A program made the position numbers and the translations under genes. The notes below the pieces were generated by a model. It was not told the origin of the DNA. It ran no database searches and was given only the letters and a program-made list of their open reading frames with translations. From Cenococcum geophilum 1.58 (Eukaryota > Ascomycota > Dothideomycetes > Gloniales > Gloniaceae): a stretch of 64,000 bases of DNA. Shown piece by piece: positions 36,361 through 48,879 of the stretch (position 1 is its first letter; every line of letters begins with the position of its first letter). The DNA is taken from NCBI GenBank assembly GCA_001692895.1, contig KV748181.1, positions 744,001 to 808,000 of the forward strand, given 5' to 3'.

Positions 36361-39300
36361 CTGGCGGTACTTGGAAAATAAAACCACTTATATATAGCCT
36401 CCGTAATTGTCTTAATAGAACCATAAAACACATAAGAAAATACATAGGAAATCCCTCCTAAGGTGCCTTCTGGGTTGCCTTCCAAATGGTGCTCCAAGCT
36501 AGCCGTAAGTCCTGCTTACGGTCCGTAAAATGAACTATACGGCCTTTTAACGGGCCGTGAATGCACCGTACGGCCTTCCGACGGGCCATAGCTGAACCGT
36601 AAATGCTCCGTTAGTCTCGCTCTACCCATTCTATAACCTTTAGGTTGAGCTTATTCGTGTTAATTAGGGTTTTAAGAGCTTAACACGGCTTTGCCTTAGT
36701 CATGGCGTCTACTAGGTTGTCTCCGCTGCTGATCCATTTAACCTCCGTAATCTCACGTCGTTCGTAGGCCTAACGTAAGCACATTAGGTCGACTATAAGC
36801 CTCTTCTCTTATATCGTACCTAGTTTAACTAGGCAGTCGTAAAGGGACTTTAAATCGGTGTATAAAACCAGGGGTAACTGCTCCAGTTATAGAATCTTCT
36901 GGACCATTAATTTAATTGCGGCTGCTATATTAAATCCATAAGCTAGTGCATATAGTTCAGAAGCTAGTATACTACGGGTTACTCATTTGCACTTAATTAA
37001 AGACCAGTGCAGTATATTTGCGTCCTGATTGCGGTCCGTAAGTACAATTACAAAGCCGATTTATAATAACAGGTCTTTGTTATTGGTAAAGGAGGCGTCC
37101 GTAAATGCCAGTAAGCTAAAGGAACTTAGGTCTAGTGGTACGAAAGTAAGTCCCCTTACTGCATTGTCAATTTGCCACTGAATGCGCTTATTAAGCTACT
37201 TAATATTTTCTTCTTGCGGATCTACTGCCTAGGCCGCAAAGGACAAGTCGTAGGCAGATTCGGGTTAGCAGACTATAGCAATATAGGCGCCTCTTACACA
37301 CTATGCAGCGTATTAGTCCTTTATATTTACAGTCTTACGGGTCTCTCCGCGGGAACTGGTGAGGTCCGTAGGCTTTACTGTAACGAGCTTTAGGTTTTAA
37401 GCTTAGCGTTCCTAGGTTAGCTAGATTAAGTTACCCTTTTATATAATTAAGCCTCCGTTAAACTTAATTAGAGTCTACTTAGTTAATTGCTCTCGCGGCT
37501 TTACCAGGAACTTAGCTTCTTACAGTTTAGTCTCTTTAGCGTCCGCAAATATCCGGTCTACTAAGAAGAGGGTATTATCTGTTTAGAGTCCAACAATACC
37601 AAGGCCGTTTAATAGGCTGTATAGGAGGCAGGGGTCGTAGGTCAACTGTTCTATTTTAAGTTTACTAACGTGGTGCTAGTAGTATATCTTAAACCAATGG
37701 TTTCCGGCTTCTAGTACTCCGTAAAGAGGTTTTACGACCCATAAAATTGTTCCTGGTTATAGGTTAAGCTCATAGGGTGGTCATATAAAGATATCCCTGC
37801 TTAGGTAGGTATTAGACTGCACGTAGGCTTATAAGATGTCCCGTAAGTAAAGGGCTACAGATTTAGTTTGCTATAGTCCAGGCGTAAGTGCGAGTATAAT
37901 CCGTTAACTGACCCGTTAAATTGTAGGCGATTGCGTAAGGACTAGGTCCTTTCCCTAATCATTATAAGCTTATACAACGAGCCTTAATTTCTTAAAGGCT
38001 TTGTCAGTACCAGGGTGCTTAATCTCGTCAACGAAGCGTAAGTTAAATATACGGACGCCTTGCGGAACGTCTCTCTCCGTTACGATCGCAAAGACACCCT
38101 TTTTAAGTAGTCCGTTGATCTCTTTACGCCGTAAGTCCGTAAAAGGGGTTTCCTGTACTAGAACTAATATATCCACAGGCGGAGATTACTTTGCGAATGT
38201 GCCTGCGAAGGTTAAGTAGTTCTCCGTTACAGGATTCTTACGGGGGCATCCTCGGCCACGCTTTACGGCAGGTTTAGTAGGTTCAGTAGGTTTCTAGGGG
38301 ACCTCTAGGGTAGGCAAGGGTGCCTCCAGTTTATCTAATTCGGTAGTCGTTTCTAGTTCATCTGGTTCGGCGGTTACTTCTAGTTCGTCTGGCTCGACGT
38401 CATAGGTATTTTCGGACCGAAAATAGGGTTTTACGGACGTGCTTCTAAAGCTTGTCGGTCCGCTAGGGAGCTATATACAGCAGGTCTCGTCTTCTACAGC
38501 CAGTAGACGGTAAGGTCCAGTCCAATTGCCGCTTTCCCGCCACACAAGGACTTCAGAGTTAAGCGGGAGGTTGTGTACTGGGGTCGTATTAGGTCCGTTA
38601 CGGTAGTGCAGAGCGTTATTAACAGTTTGTTTAGCCCGTAATTTAACTATTTCGGCCATTGCCTTCCGTATTATAGCTACTCGATCCGTAACAGACGGGG
38701 CAAAAGGGTCCAGTTTGCTCATCCTTAGGTAGGCTCTGTAGACTAAGAGGGTAGGTACCAGTCCGTTAGGGCCAGCGGTATCATTAACGGCTTTTACGGC
38801 CATCTATAAAGCCAGTTCTTTTTGGATATTCTTACACTCGTCCGTAATAATCTGGTAAGCTCTCCGTAAAGCTAGGTAAGCTCGCTCAACAAGTCCAACA
38901 GACCAGTGCGCCTCAACTAAAACGGCTTTTGTTGAAATAGCCATGGCCATAGCGTACTGTTGGAATTCCTTACTAATAAAGTTCCTACCAGCGTCGTGGG
39001 TGATATACTCAGGGGGTCCAAGGTATATGTCAATCTAGCAGGTCCGTAAAATGTCCCAAGTATATTTTACGGATATATTTTACAACCAACGGGCGGCTTA
39101 GTAGCGGGTTGCCTCGTCAATTATATATAATACTAGGCTGCCGTTAATGTACATAATGTCTACGTACACTAAGTGGTTGAAGTTAAGGTCCTTATAAAGG
39201 GTGAACTTGAATCGGCCTAGGGAACGTCCGTATTTCTAGCAAAAGGAGCAGTATTTAGTCAGGTAATCAACTGCCTTCCTATCGACGTCGTCGTGTCTAG

Positions 39301-42088
39301 AGCGTTCAAGGACTCTATATAGCTTTTCGGCTGACGGGTAGCCGAAACGGCGGTGCAGACGGTGGATCTCCGTACTAGTAAGGTAGCACGGGTTATAGTC
39401 GAAAGATTCCTGAATATAGGTCCATAAAGTCTCTCCCTATATAAGGAACGGGTGTCCAAATCGTCATATAATTGGCAGGGTAATATACTTGCTTCCTAGG
39501 GCAGTTACGGGGCCGATTAAGGTGTCCGTAATATTATTATAGTAAACCTATAACCTGTCCATGTCCGTAAGGCAAAGTAAGAAAGGGGTGTCCGCTTTTA
39601 CTATATAGAAGTCAACTAGGCCAATTAGGGTCTTAACTACAACTAATCTAATTAATGCGGTTAAACCAATGCCAAATTAGACGTTTACGGCCCCAGCTTG
39701 CATAGTGTTAATGTCCGTATTATCATTTACGGTAGTCTTATATACAAGGTATTATCCATAACCTGCAGTAGACTTCTTAGAGGCACCTATATCGATCATA
39801 ACGCTATAGAATTCTTTAGGGGTATAGCGTTCTGTAGTAATATATACAAATAGGTCCTATTCGCGGTCCGTAACGTCCGTAACGGGTCCAACGGGTATAC
39901 TTACAGGCCAGTTTTCGGGTGTAATTAAGTGTATAAAGAAGCGGTCGGCTAATACGGTCATAGTATTAAAGGCTTGACTGTCCGTAAAAGGTCCAAAAGT
40001 AGTTAGGAATGTCTCTAAGGTCTCCTGTTCCTAAACGTCTAAGTTAAAGTCAATTATAAGGGCTTCTATTGACTCGTCAGGGGGCTCCTCTACTTCCTCT
40101 CCTTCGTATTCCAAAATAAACTGGTTGATCCGGTTATTAAGTCTCTTCCTAGACTTGTCACATTCTTCCTAGGTATGCCTTATAGACCAACATCCTTCCT
40201 TGCCGCACACAAAGCACTTCTAGCTAGTTCGTCTGCGTGGATATGCTTTCGTACGGGGGTTACTGCGGGGGTTACGGGTGGGGTTTGGTCGGTACAGGTA
40301 CTGCTAGCGGTAGCGGCGGTCCGTAAAATAGGCTTCTAAGTCTGTTTACGGATATTAAATATCCGTAGCGAAGGCTTAAGTGCTACTTGGTGGGTTTAAG
40401 ACTTCGTATATTATAATAGAGGAGCGTAGGTCATTGATAAGGCCAGCTAAGGTGTCTGCAGGCTTGTAATAGGCGTACTTGTAGGGCTCTACTTTCTAGC
40501 AAGCCGTAATAAGTTTATTATGCAGGAAGTCGTCTATTCGAAGCTTAGCGTCAAGGCCGTGCTATAGGTGCCGGAGGTCTTTAATAAGGATTTGCAGACA
40601 CTCTATAGTCGATTTTTCGGTGTTCTTGTCGATTACAGTCCGTAGCTTGGTCGCATTCCATTAGGTAAGGATATCACGCCTATATTTTGGTCCTTCAAAG
40701 TAGTTACGGGTAGCTTCGCATAGCTTATTAAAGGGGACACCAAGGGGGTTGCTCTTAAGGTTGGTGTAGTAGTAGTTAAATGCTAGGCCGCGCAGCATAG
40801 TAGAGTAGGCTTAGCTAAACTCTTGTTTAGAAATATCAGCCTTCTAACAGAGGTCCGTAAAAATAGTTAGTTTAAAGTCAAAGTTGTCGTTTTCACCGCT
40901 ATACTTAGATTCGTCGGTATAGAGCTTAGCCAGGTTGGCTAGTTCCTTGCTATAGGTCTTTACTTAGGTAGGTTGCGGGTCTATAGCTTGCGGATCTATA
41001 GCTTGCGGATATATAGCTTGCGGATCTATAGCTTACGGATATGTGGCTTACGGATCTATAGCTTGCGAATATATAGTTTGCGGATCTGTGGCTTAAGCAG
41101 CGGAAGTATTTTGGTCCATATTTTGGTTTACAGGGGTATTACGGTCCGTAACTTAGGTACTAGGTGTACTCTAGCCCGTAAGATCAATTCCAAAGGCGTT
41201 TAGGTCTATAGGACGAATTTGGTTAAGTAGGTCAGGTATAAGGCCAGCAATTACATTAAGTTTAGAAGAAGCAAAGAGTTCCTTAGTAGTATTAAACTGG
41301 TCTAGGATTTCTTCCTTAGTCCATTCCGTTTGGTCCTCCTCATATATTGCATTATATAAAGACCGTACAACAATGACATATTTGTCTTTTTCAACCCATA
41401 CGCCGTAGTTACGGAGGAGGGTTCGTAGGTTACGGATGGTCATAAGGCTGCAGGCCTTAAAAGTAGCTTCCGTAAAGTCCGCAAAGTCTTCCTTATATTG
41501 CTCCCACATGTCATCGTTCGTAGGCTTAAAGTATCCATATTCAAGGAGTTTAAATTAAATATAGTCGTTAACGTCGTTCGTAGACGTAAGGTCGACTCCT
41601 TAACTCCACTTCTTTTAACCTTCACTAACTTGCTTGCTAATATCTGCCATACTGTGTAGTATTGTACGTAGCGGGTAGAAGGGTCTTATAGTGGTCCGTA
41701 AAGGCGGATAATGGGTCCATAAGGGTTTGCAGGAGGGTAGGGGGTTTCTGTAAGGGCTTGTAACGGTCCGTAAAGGTAATTAACGGGTCCGTAGCGGTTC
41801 GTAGAAGGGTAAGGGGTCTCCGTAAGGGGTCTGGGGGAGGTGTAGTAAAGATAGGGGTTCGAGGTTCAAGGGTAGGGGGTTCCTATACAGGTTTGTATTC
41901 GCGTCTATTATACTTCCAGTAAACCGTACTAAGACTTGAATAAGTATACAGAGTTAGTGATAGGTCCGTAATCCCCAACTTCCGACCTTCCAGCAGGTCG
42001 TACTAGGATATAAACGGGTGGTCGCTGTCGAGTATCGCTCGGGGGGAGGTGTCGAGTGATTGCTAATCTGTGCGCGCTCACTAATCAG
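36361..42088 (-). pseudogene. Copia E gag-pol remains
   Basis: Minus-strand gag-pol. The gag start is near 41650 (MADISKQVSE). The largest open pieces are 41171-41509 (gag, with LWEQYKEDFADF just upstream), 38471-38803 (integrase C-terminal region) and 37970-38176 (start of RT, residues RDVPQGVRIFNLRFV). Because it is less mutated, it is the best guide to the family organisation of element C. Still broken. Confidence 0.82.
40972..41095. repeat. 15-bp tandem repeat inside gag of Copia E
   Basis: About eight imperfect copies of a 15-bp unit (ggatctatagcttgc and variants) in the linker after the capsid-like region. The unit length is a multiple of three, so it preserves frame. The corresponding place in element C has only one or two copies, so the array expanded in this copy or lineage. 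Confidence 0.85.
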
Positions 42089-42359
42089 TGTTTATACCAA
42101 TTTAATAGTACAAGTAAGTCGTGTCTAGGGGCACGAAATACGTATAGTATCNTATGCTCATTTAGACGGTGGTGACTGTCGATTGTATNAAGCAGACTAC
42201 GTAGTCTATATACTNATGCGCCTCCCCCCTAATTAGTCAGTGCTTCAGAAGTGCACCAGACGCGTAAGCGGGTGGTTGGTGCACCAAACGCGTAAACGCG
42301 TACTCGGCGTACCGAGCGCGTAAGCACGCGGTTGGTACGACAGGTGCTGTAATTATACA
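42089..42359 (-). repeat. 5' LTR of Copia E
   Basis: A 271-bp LTR with three ambiguous bases (42152, 42189, 42215). It is followed by GATAC. Confidence 0.9.
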
Positions 42360-42364
42360 GATAC

Positions 42365-43560
42365 TCTTAAACTTAAGGCTATTAAGTTATATAAAAGGAA
42401 TAATATAAGCGGAAAAGAGCGAAGTTATAAGGAAGAGATTAAGCAGAAATAGGCTTTTTAAGTAATAGGCCCACTTGGTAAGCTTTATAATATTATAAAA
42501 TACTTTTATACCTTAATAAGTTATATAAAGGAGTTTAAGACTTTAGTTAGAAGACGAGTTTTACTTAATAATTATATAGAATAGAATAGTTAGTATTAAA
42601 TGCTAAGTATTTTACTTAAGTATAAGTTAGGAATTAATAACTATATTAAGAGCAACTTTAATACGTTTAAGGATAATTATATCTTGCTATAAAACTAGAA
42701 GCTTTTTTATACGATTTATACCTTTCTAAAGCTATTTTACCGTGTAATACTAAAGACATAAGGGGATTATATAACACTTAATTAAGTACTCTTTATAATA
42801 GATATGCTTATTAAACGTATAGAGAACTTTTTAGTATAACTCTTTTTCTAGTTACTTTATTTTAAGCTAAAGCTAATATTACATAATAGATACTCTTTAA
42901 ATTAAATAAAGCTCTCTTATTTTAAGTAAAGAATATATAGGCGAAGTTTAATAAATACTATTAGAGAATAGATAACTCGCCTCTTTATACTACTGCACTT
43001 ATTCTTTATCCAAATCGTTATATAAAGTATATTAAGACATTTTAGAAGAAGGAGTAGTAGAAAATAATACTTTTAAAGGTCTAACAGCTCTAGGAAATAT
43101 ATTAAGAATTAAAAAAGCCTATTATTTCTCTTTAGATAATATTATATAATAAGCTATTATAAGACAAGTATAAGGAACTTAATAAGTACAATTAAATTAT
43201 AAAAAGGTTAAATAAAAAGGTTACTTAACTAGCAAGCTAGGATAAGTATAAGGACTACTACTCTAAAGTACTATATAAAATTAAAGTTTCTCTACTTTAG
43301 TAGTGGTTTTAAGAACAATAAATAAAGCGCTAGCTATGGCTTTTACTTTTTATAAAAGAGGTACTTTTAATTCTAGCTATAAGTAATAAACTAAAGAGAG
43401 TATTTTTAGAAGGGCGTTATACGGTATTATAGAAGAGAATATAGCTTAGATTATAAAACCTTAAGAAGACGGAGTATATAAAGAGCTGGTACTAAAGTGG
43501 AATTTTAAAAGGAATATAGTAGTTATATAAAGAAAGGTATATAAGAGATATATTATATAA
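42365..43560 (+). pseudogene. hAT F transposase, C-terminal part
   Basis: Continuation of the hAT reading after Copia E. Visible residues include GPLGKLYNIIKYFY (about 42467) and the long helical insertion region typical of hAT enzymes. The reading grows uncertain after about 43150. The dimerisation domain expected near the C-terminus is only weakly visible. Heavily RIP-mutated. Confidence 0.65.
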
Positions 43561-44415
43561 TACTAAGGGATAGGGGTATAAGATATATAAATAAAATAAT
43601 TTTAGGTAAAAGGTAACCACTAAAGGCGTATAGGTGGCATAGATAAATATATACTAACTTTAAACCTAATAGATTATAAGTTCAAATCCTACTAATATTA
43701 TCCTTTATTAGGAATTAGGAAATATAATTATCTAGTATATTTCCCGTCCTCCTGTATAAGAGATTCTTTAGTAATATTGCTATACTATAAGTAAACTCCC
43801 CTCTCTATACAATATACCTATATAACTAACTACTCTTAGAATAAGTAGAAGAGGGTAGAAGCTTTACTAGCGATTAATATAGAGGCTTAGGTGGGGGGGG
43901 TATTAAAGAAGTAGATATAGACGGGGAGGCCCTTATATATAAATATAATTCCAATCTAAAGCCGTAGATCTCTAAATATAATTATAAGTAACCTACATTA
44001 CTTATATAAGGTAGAGAGCTAATTAACTCTAGCCCTGTAAGGCCTATATAGCGACTCTACGTCGTCTAGTAGGCCCTTACCCCTTTATTAAGTGTTAGAG
44101 TCTCCTAGGGTAAGGATTGGATTATAGAACTAGAGGATAATAAGAAATAAATAAAAGTTACTAATTTTAATCTCCTCTCTTTTTTACTATTTTTATTTTA
44201 TTTTATAATATTTTATATAAAGGAAAGTATAAATAAAGAGGGTAGAAAGGAGATACCTAATTAGTAGGGAAGCTAAGGATGTTAGTAGTTAATATTTTAG
44301 CTATAATTACTCGCTTATTTAGTAGCGGATCAAAAAAGATCAATTGATATAATATGATATGATATGATCTCGCGTATCGTATCGATAAGGATTGATTGGA
44401 TTTTTGCCTACCCTG
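43561..44415. other. 3' non-coding part of hAT F with a tRNA-like segment
   Basis: AT-rich, non-coding, ending in the right inverted repeat of F. Around 43639-43712 there is a possible pol III promoter pair: tggcatagataaa (A-box-like) and agttcaaatcc (B-box-like), spaced like a tRNA gene. The arms do not pair well enough to call a tRNA. It may be a decayed tRNA or a tRNA-derived SINE head. Confidence 0.4.
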
Positions 44416-44423
44416 TCCTGCAC

Positions 44424-44657
44424 TTATTGCGATTTCTAAGTGCATGGGTTAGCTTGAGCAGGATCTTTGTTCTGTTGTAAAGTCATACAACAAACTTCAA
44501 CTATTTATTGCGTCTGAGATAAAGTCTCTTACTATTGCTCCATTTATTAGTATATATTTGCCACTCTGACCTATTGATCTAAAGAGTGATTGCTGACGAC
44601 CTCACTCATATTAGACAGTCTCCCATCAGTGAGGGACTTAATATCATCACATGACCC
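44424..44657. other. Spacer between hAT F and hAT H
   Basis: A 234-bp segment with ordinary base composition and no long reading frame. It may be the continuation of the sequence into which F inserted (possibly the Copia G LTR or unique DNA). It ends in CATGACCC, the left target duplication of H. Confidence 0.4.
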
Positions 44658-45089
44658 TAGTGATGTAACTGGTCTGGTTCACTAATTGGTTAGTTAGTTA
44701 GAAAGTCTTTAAAATCGCAACCAGTTAAGGCCTTTGATTGGCTTGTAATTGGGTAGTTATACGAAATTGCAGGTAACCGGTTAACCACCTAAACCAATTA
44801 AATTAGTATAGAGCTTTGGTGTTGAGGTATTGGGTAAGAGAGTACGCCACTTACGAGAGCTATAGCCAATTAATTGTTAAAATCTACACCCTTATTCCTA
44901 ACTATTAATTCAAGAGCTATTCTAAATATAGCTGACTTCCGAATTAATCCGGTGAGCCTTAGGGTAGTACACAATATATCACGTTACCTATATACACGCG
45001 GTGTCCTTATCGCGTCGCCCTTATCGCTTTATCCTTATTGCTAACTGCCCTTATTTCTGCCTATCGTTAGCTTAATAGAGGCCTTTGTT

Positions 45090-47285
45090 ATATTAACCGG
45101 TCGAGCGTCGCGTAGCGGAGGTAGTAGTTTTATAAGTAGTAGCCGTTCTACGGGCAAGGCTCCTGCCGTCCCTAAAAAGCCTAAAAAGCGAGCCCATTAG
45201 TCCTCTTAAAGCTAAAAAAGGAAGCGTTAAAAAATAAAGCCGGATAAAGCTCCAGCAGATCCTCTCACCTATTACGAAGTTAAATCCGACTTAAAGCCGG
45301 AGCCAAAGCCCGCGGTAAGCTAGGCCTCTAAGCAAAAGCGATTTAAAGTCCACGGCCAATGGTATAGACGTTACGACGATGTTATAAAGAAGCGTAAGAA
45401 CCGTATAAAGAAGTCGTATATATAGGAGGAAGAAAAAGAATATGCGATCATTCACGAAGCTACGGGCGTTTAATATTACTACTACTGCTACTACCTAGAT
45501 TAGAAGAAGGATCTAAAGTATAAGCCTCTTAGTAAGTTGCTCTGCTCTCTTATATAGCTATTAACTAAATTTAGGGTAGCGCTTAATAGTAATTCAATAG
45601 TATTGGGCCATTAGAAACGGTCTTATCGCATTAATTAGATAGGAAAAATAATTCCACCTAAAGGCGCGATTATACAATTCGTTAAGCAGCAGGACTATAT
45701 TTAGAAGGCCTAGTTTAAAGCTTTTAAGCTTCTACTAATTTAATAGCTTATATACTGCCACGTTGCATTTTACTAGATTAAAAACATCTACTTTATTAAA
45801 CTAATTTAGCATCTAAATAAAGGCCTTGCTAAGTTGCTTCCTTTACAAAATATAGTACGCAAATAGGTAATGGGAGAGTTTAAGAAACGGAAGAGGTAAT
45901 TATAAGAGGACTTATATTAAGCTTATTTAAATATCTATTTATCTTTTAACTTATAGACGTCACTAAATTACTACGCCATTATCGCGATAGTTGCCTATTA
46001 TATTAATCGCAACAGAGTTCGTTAGATAAAGCTCCTTATATTATAATAACTTAAGGGAAAGTATAGCGGCGCTAATATAGCCTAGATAGTTCTTAATATA
46101 GTTAATAAGTATAGAATTAGTAGTTATCTTGGGTATTTCGTGCTTAATAACGCGTTAAGTAATAATATAGCTGTCGACTTAATTCTTAAGACCCTCTACC
46201 CCTAAATAACAGCTAAGCAGCGGAAACGTTATTGTATTTAGTGTCTTAGCTATATAGTTAATCTAGCTGCCTAGGCCTTCCTTCTAGGCAAGACTATAGA
46301 TACTACTTTAGAGGAGCTTAAGCTAGCGTACAGCAGGTAGGATTTTAATGCTATTATGGCAATTTAGAGGAAGTAGGGGGCACTTAGTCGATTACACAAT
46401 ATTATAAGGTATATTAGGATATTACTATAATGTTATAAGGAGTTCAAGAAGATTATAGTTAGTAGAGAGTGGGTAGAGTTTAATTAGCTTAAGGTAAGCG
46501 CCCGAAGATCTAGAGTTAATTTAATTAAATATAGCGTCGGATTATATATTCCCCTAGGCTATATAGTTACAATATTTCTAATATTTAAAATATTCTAACT
46601 TTTTACTCTATAGTTGATTTAAAGCAATTCGACCCAGTAGAACTTATACTTTAGCTCTATTATACGCGCTATTAACTATAAATAACGTATCTAAAGCTTC
46701 TGTAATAACTATATACTAAAACGTGGCGAAGGCCTAGAAAATAATACCCTTATAAATTACTACTGGTTTCTACTTAAAAAGCTATCCTCTATACTATAAC
46801 CCTTCTATAAGGCAACTATGTATAGCTAGGGCCATAAACATACGCTTTGCCACTAGTTTACTATAATAGATTGGCTCCTTAGGTGTCTCTTTAATACAAA
46901 GATAAATTTTAAAGAACTACGAGAAGAATATAGTAATAGTAAGGAATATACCTACTTAGAAGCTTTAGCTTTTGCTTTATAGGAGAAATATAAGCAATAC
47001 TATAACTACGCCAATGAGAGTGCTGCCTACTACGCTATATAAGTTCTTCTTCCAGATAAGAAATAGGCATGGTTTAAGTAAGAATTTAAGGGTAATAAGG
47101 TTAAGAAGAACTAGCTATATAGCAACCGCGAGGATCCTAAAGATTGTGGTATATAAGGCCTTGTAGAGGAGCTCTAGTAGGAGGAATATAAAGGCAAATA
47201 TACTACTACGGCCGTTTAGCAGTTATCTACTACGGAGTATACACCTAGCGAAACTTTTGGTGGGCTACATCGGGAAAATATTCGC
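45090..47285 (+). pseudogene. hAT H transposase, main part
   Basis: Plus-strand hAT transposase remains. Basic Lys-rich N-terminus, then a BED-like region near 45440-45500. The catalytic core is near 46060-46190 (residues SGANIAQIVLN then YFVLNNALSNN, where the usual Asp reads Asn). The conserved CLSYIVNLAAQAFLLGK block is near 46240-46295 and LHNIIRYIRILLQC near 46395-46435. Stops are frequent and of RIP type. The reading fades at about 47285, just before the first minisatellite. The C-terminal dimerisation domain is at 49591-50115. Confidence 0.78.
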
Positions 47286-47330
47286 AGGATGAGATTCAAG
47301 TAGACTTTGGTTTTCGCGTTTCGCGTAATT

Positions 47331-47765
47331 AACATGCAATTTAACCAACTCAATACGTAATTAACTAACTTAACACGCAGTTGACCTACTTAACATATAA
47401 TTTAACCAATTTAATACGCAGTTGACCTACTTAATATGCAATTTAACTAACTTAACACGCAGTTGACCTACTTAATATGCAATTTAACTAACTTAACACG
47501 TAGTTGACCTACTTAATATGCAATTTAACTAACTTAATACGCAGTTGACCTACTTAATATGCAATTTAACTAACTTAACACGCAGTTGACCTACTTAACA
47601 TACAATTTAACTAACTCAACACGCAGTTAACCTACTTAATATGCAATTTAACTAACTTAACACGTAGTTGACCTACTTAATATATAATTTAACTAACTTA
47701 ATACGCAGTTAACCTACTTAACATATTAAATTTAACTTAATATGCAGTTAACCTACTTAACAACT
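47331..47765. repeat. 41-bp minisatellite
   Basis: About ten tandem copies of a 41-bp unit alternating acttaacacgcagttgacc with acttaatatgcaatttaact. Spacing measured between successive acgcagttgacc motifs is 41 bp (47416, 47457, 47498). Copies differ mostly by C/T and G/A. There is no spacer diversity, so it is not a CRISPR. Confidence 0.92.
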
Positions 47766-47879
47766 TTAAAAGCTAACTGTATATTTCTTACGTGCGATTA
47801 AGGTAAAGTTATATTATATATTTAACTATTATATATAATCTTATACAATCTTATACATCTCATACAATCTTATAGTCTT

Positions 47880-48320
47880 ATTACTTGGAGGCTCTGCACG
47901 AGGCTCTACACGAAGCTCTGCGTACAGAGCTCTGCACGAAGCTCTGCGCATAGAGGCTCTACACGAAGCTCTACACGAAGCTCTGCGTACAGAGGCTCTG
48001 CACGAAGCTCTGCGCATAGAGGCTCTGCACAAAGATCTGCACGAAGCTTCGCATAAGGCTCTACACGAGGCTCTACACGAAGCTCTGCGTACAGAGGCTC
48101 TGCACGAAGCTCTGCACGAAGCTCTGCACGAGGCTCTGCGCGAAGCTCTGCACGAAGCTCTGCGCGAGGGTCTGCGCGAGGGTCTGCGCGAGGGTCTGCG
48201 CGAAGCTCTGCGTACAGAGGCTCTGCACGAGGCTCTGCGAGAAGCTCTGCGTACAGAGGCTCTGCACGAGGCTCTGCGCGAAGCTCTGCGTACAGAGCTC
48301 TACACGAAGCTCTGCATCGG
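47880..48320. repeat. 12-bp-based minisatellite (gctctgcacgaa)
   Basis: Array of gctctgcacgaa-type units, about 12 bp, often paired with a gctctgcgtacagag variant to make a longer compound unit of about 27 bp. GC-rich, unlike its flanks. The long open frames within it arise from the periodicity. Confidence 0.9.
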
Positions 48321-48439
48321 GTCCCCGATATTCCCGATAGCCTCTACACGTGCCTCTACCCTATGTAGCCACCTTATTTTTACCCTTCCTTCCTTCTTTA
48401 TATCCTCCCTACCTAGGAGGCACCAGAACGGCAGGCAGC

Positions 48440-48825
48440 AGAGGACCGTTGCTAGAACTAGACGACCGTCGCCAGAACCAGATGACCGTTACCAGAACCA
48501 GACGACCATCGCCAGCCAGACGACCGTCGCCAGAACCAGACGACCGTTGCCAGAGCCAGACGATCGTCGCCAGAACCAGACGACCGTCGCCAGCCAGACG
48601 ACCGTTACCAGAACCAGACGACCGTCGCCAGCCAGACGACCGTTACCAGAACCAGACGACTGTCGCCAGAACCAGACGACCGTCGCCAGCCAGACGACCG
48701 TTACCAGAACCAGACGACCGTACCAGACTAGACGACCGTTGCCAGAGCCAGACGACCGTCGCCAGAACCAGACGACCGTCGCCAGAACCAGACAACCGTC
48801 GCCAGAGCCAGACGACAACGACTAG
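48440..48825. repeat. 20/18-bp minisatellite (ccagaaccagacgaccgtcg)
   Basis: Tandem repeats of a 20-bp unit with an 18-bp variant lacking two bases. GC-rich. It creates open frames on both strands (48350-48841 and others) because the unit lacks stops. No evidence that any is a gene. Confidence 0.9.
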
Positions 48826-48879
48826 CCAGCCAACACTATAAACGATTCGATCGATCGATCGAATTAAGGTAGCACAGAC

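Larger units (their letters stand above)
36090..42359 (-). mobile_element. Copia element E (young copy, same family as C)
   Basis: A minus-strand Copia element of 6270 bp with 271-bp LTRs (36090-36360 and 42089-42359) and exact target duplication GATAC (36085-36089 and 42360-42364). The two LTRs differ at eight positions, all A/G, plus three ambiguous bases in the right copy. The element is far less AT-shifted than its relatives. Order on the minus strand is gag (about 41650-40200), zinc knuckle, protease, integrase (about 39250-38800), RT (about 38180-37100), RNase H (to about 36620). It is broken, though less degraded than C, with perhaps a few dozen breaks. Confidence 0.92.
27190..44415 (+). 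mobile_element. hAT transposon F, expanded by two retrotransposons
   Basis: Bounded by an exact 8-bp target duplication TCCTGCAC (27182-27189 and 44416-44423), the hAT hallmark. The terminal inverted repeats begin CAGGGTAGGCAAAA: the left copy starts TAGGG by a C-to-T change, and the right end is intact on the minus strand. Similarity extends about 40 bp inward to a cgatacgat motif. Without Gypsy D (27291-35080) and Copia E (36090-42359), F is about 3.15 kb, a normal hAT size. Its transposase is in two parts, 35086-36084 and 42365-43560. Confidence 0.9.

Noticed and set aside
36361-42088. Open pieces in Copia E as candidate host genes (for example 36080-36445, 39259-39459)
   Set aside because: They lie in LTR or gag-pol sequence of the element, in the wrong frame or strand for its genes.
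47331-47765. Possible CRISPR array
   Set aside because: The units are contiguous 41-bp repeats with no unique spacers, and the genome is eukaryotic.
48350-48841. 163-codon open frame and its antisense partners
   Set aside because: They lie wholly in a 20/18-bp minisatellite whose unit lacks stops, so open frames in several phases and on both strands are expected.
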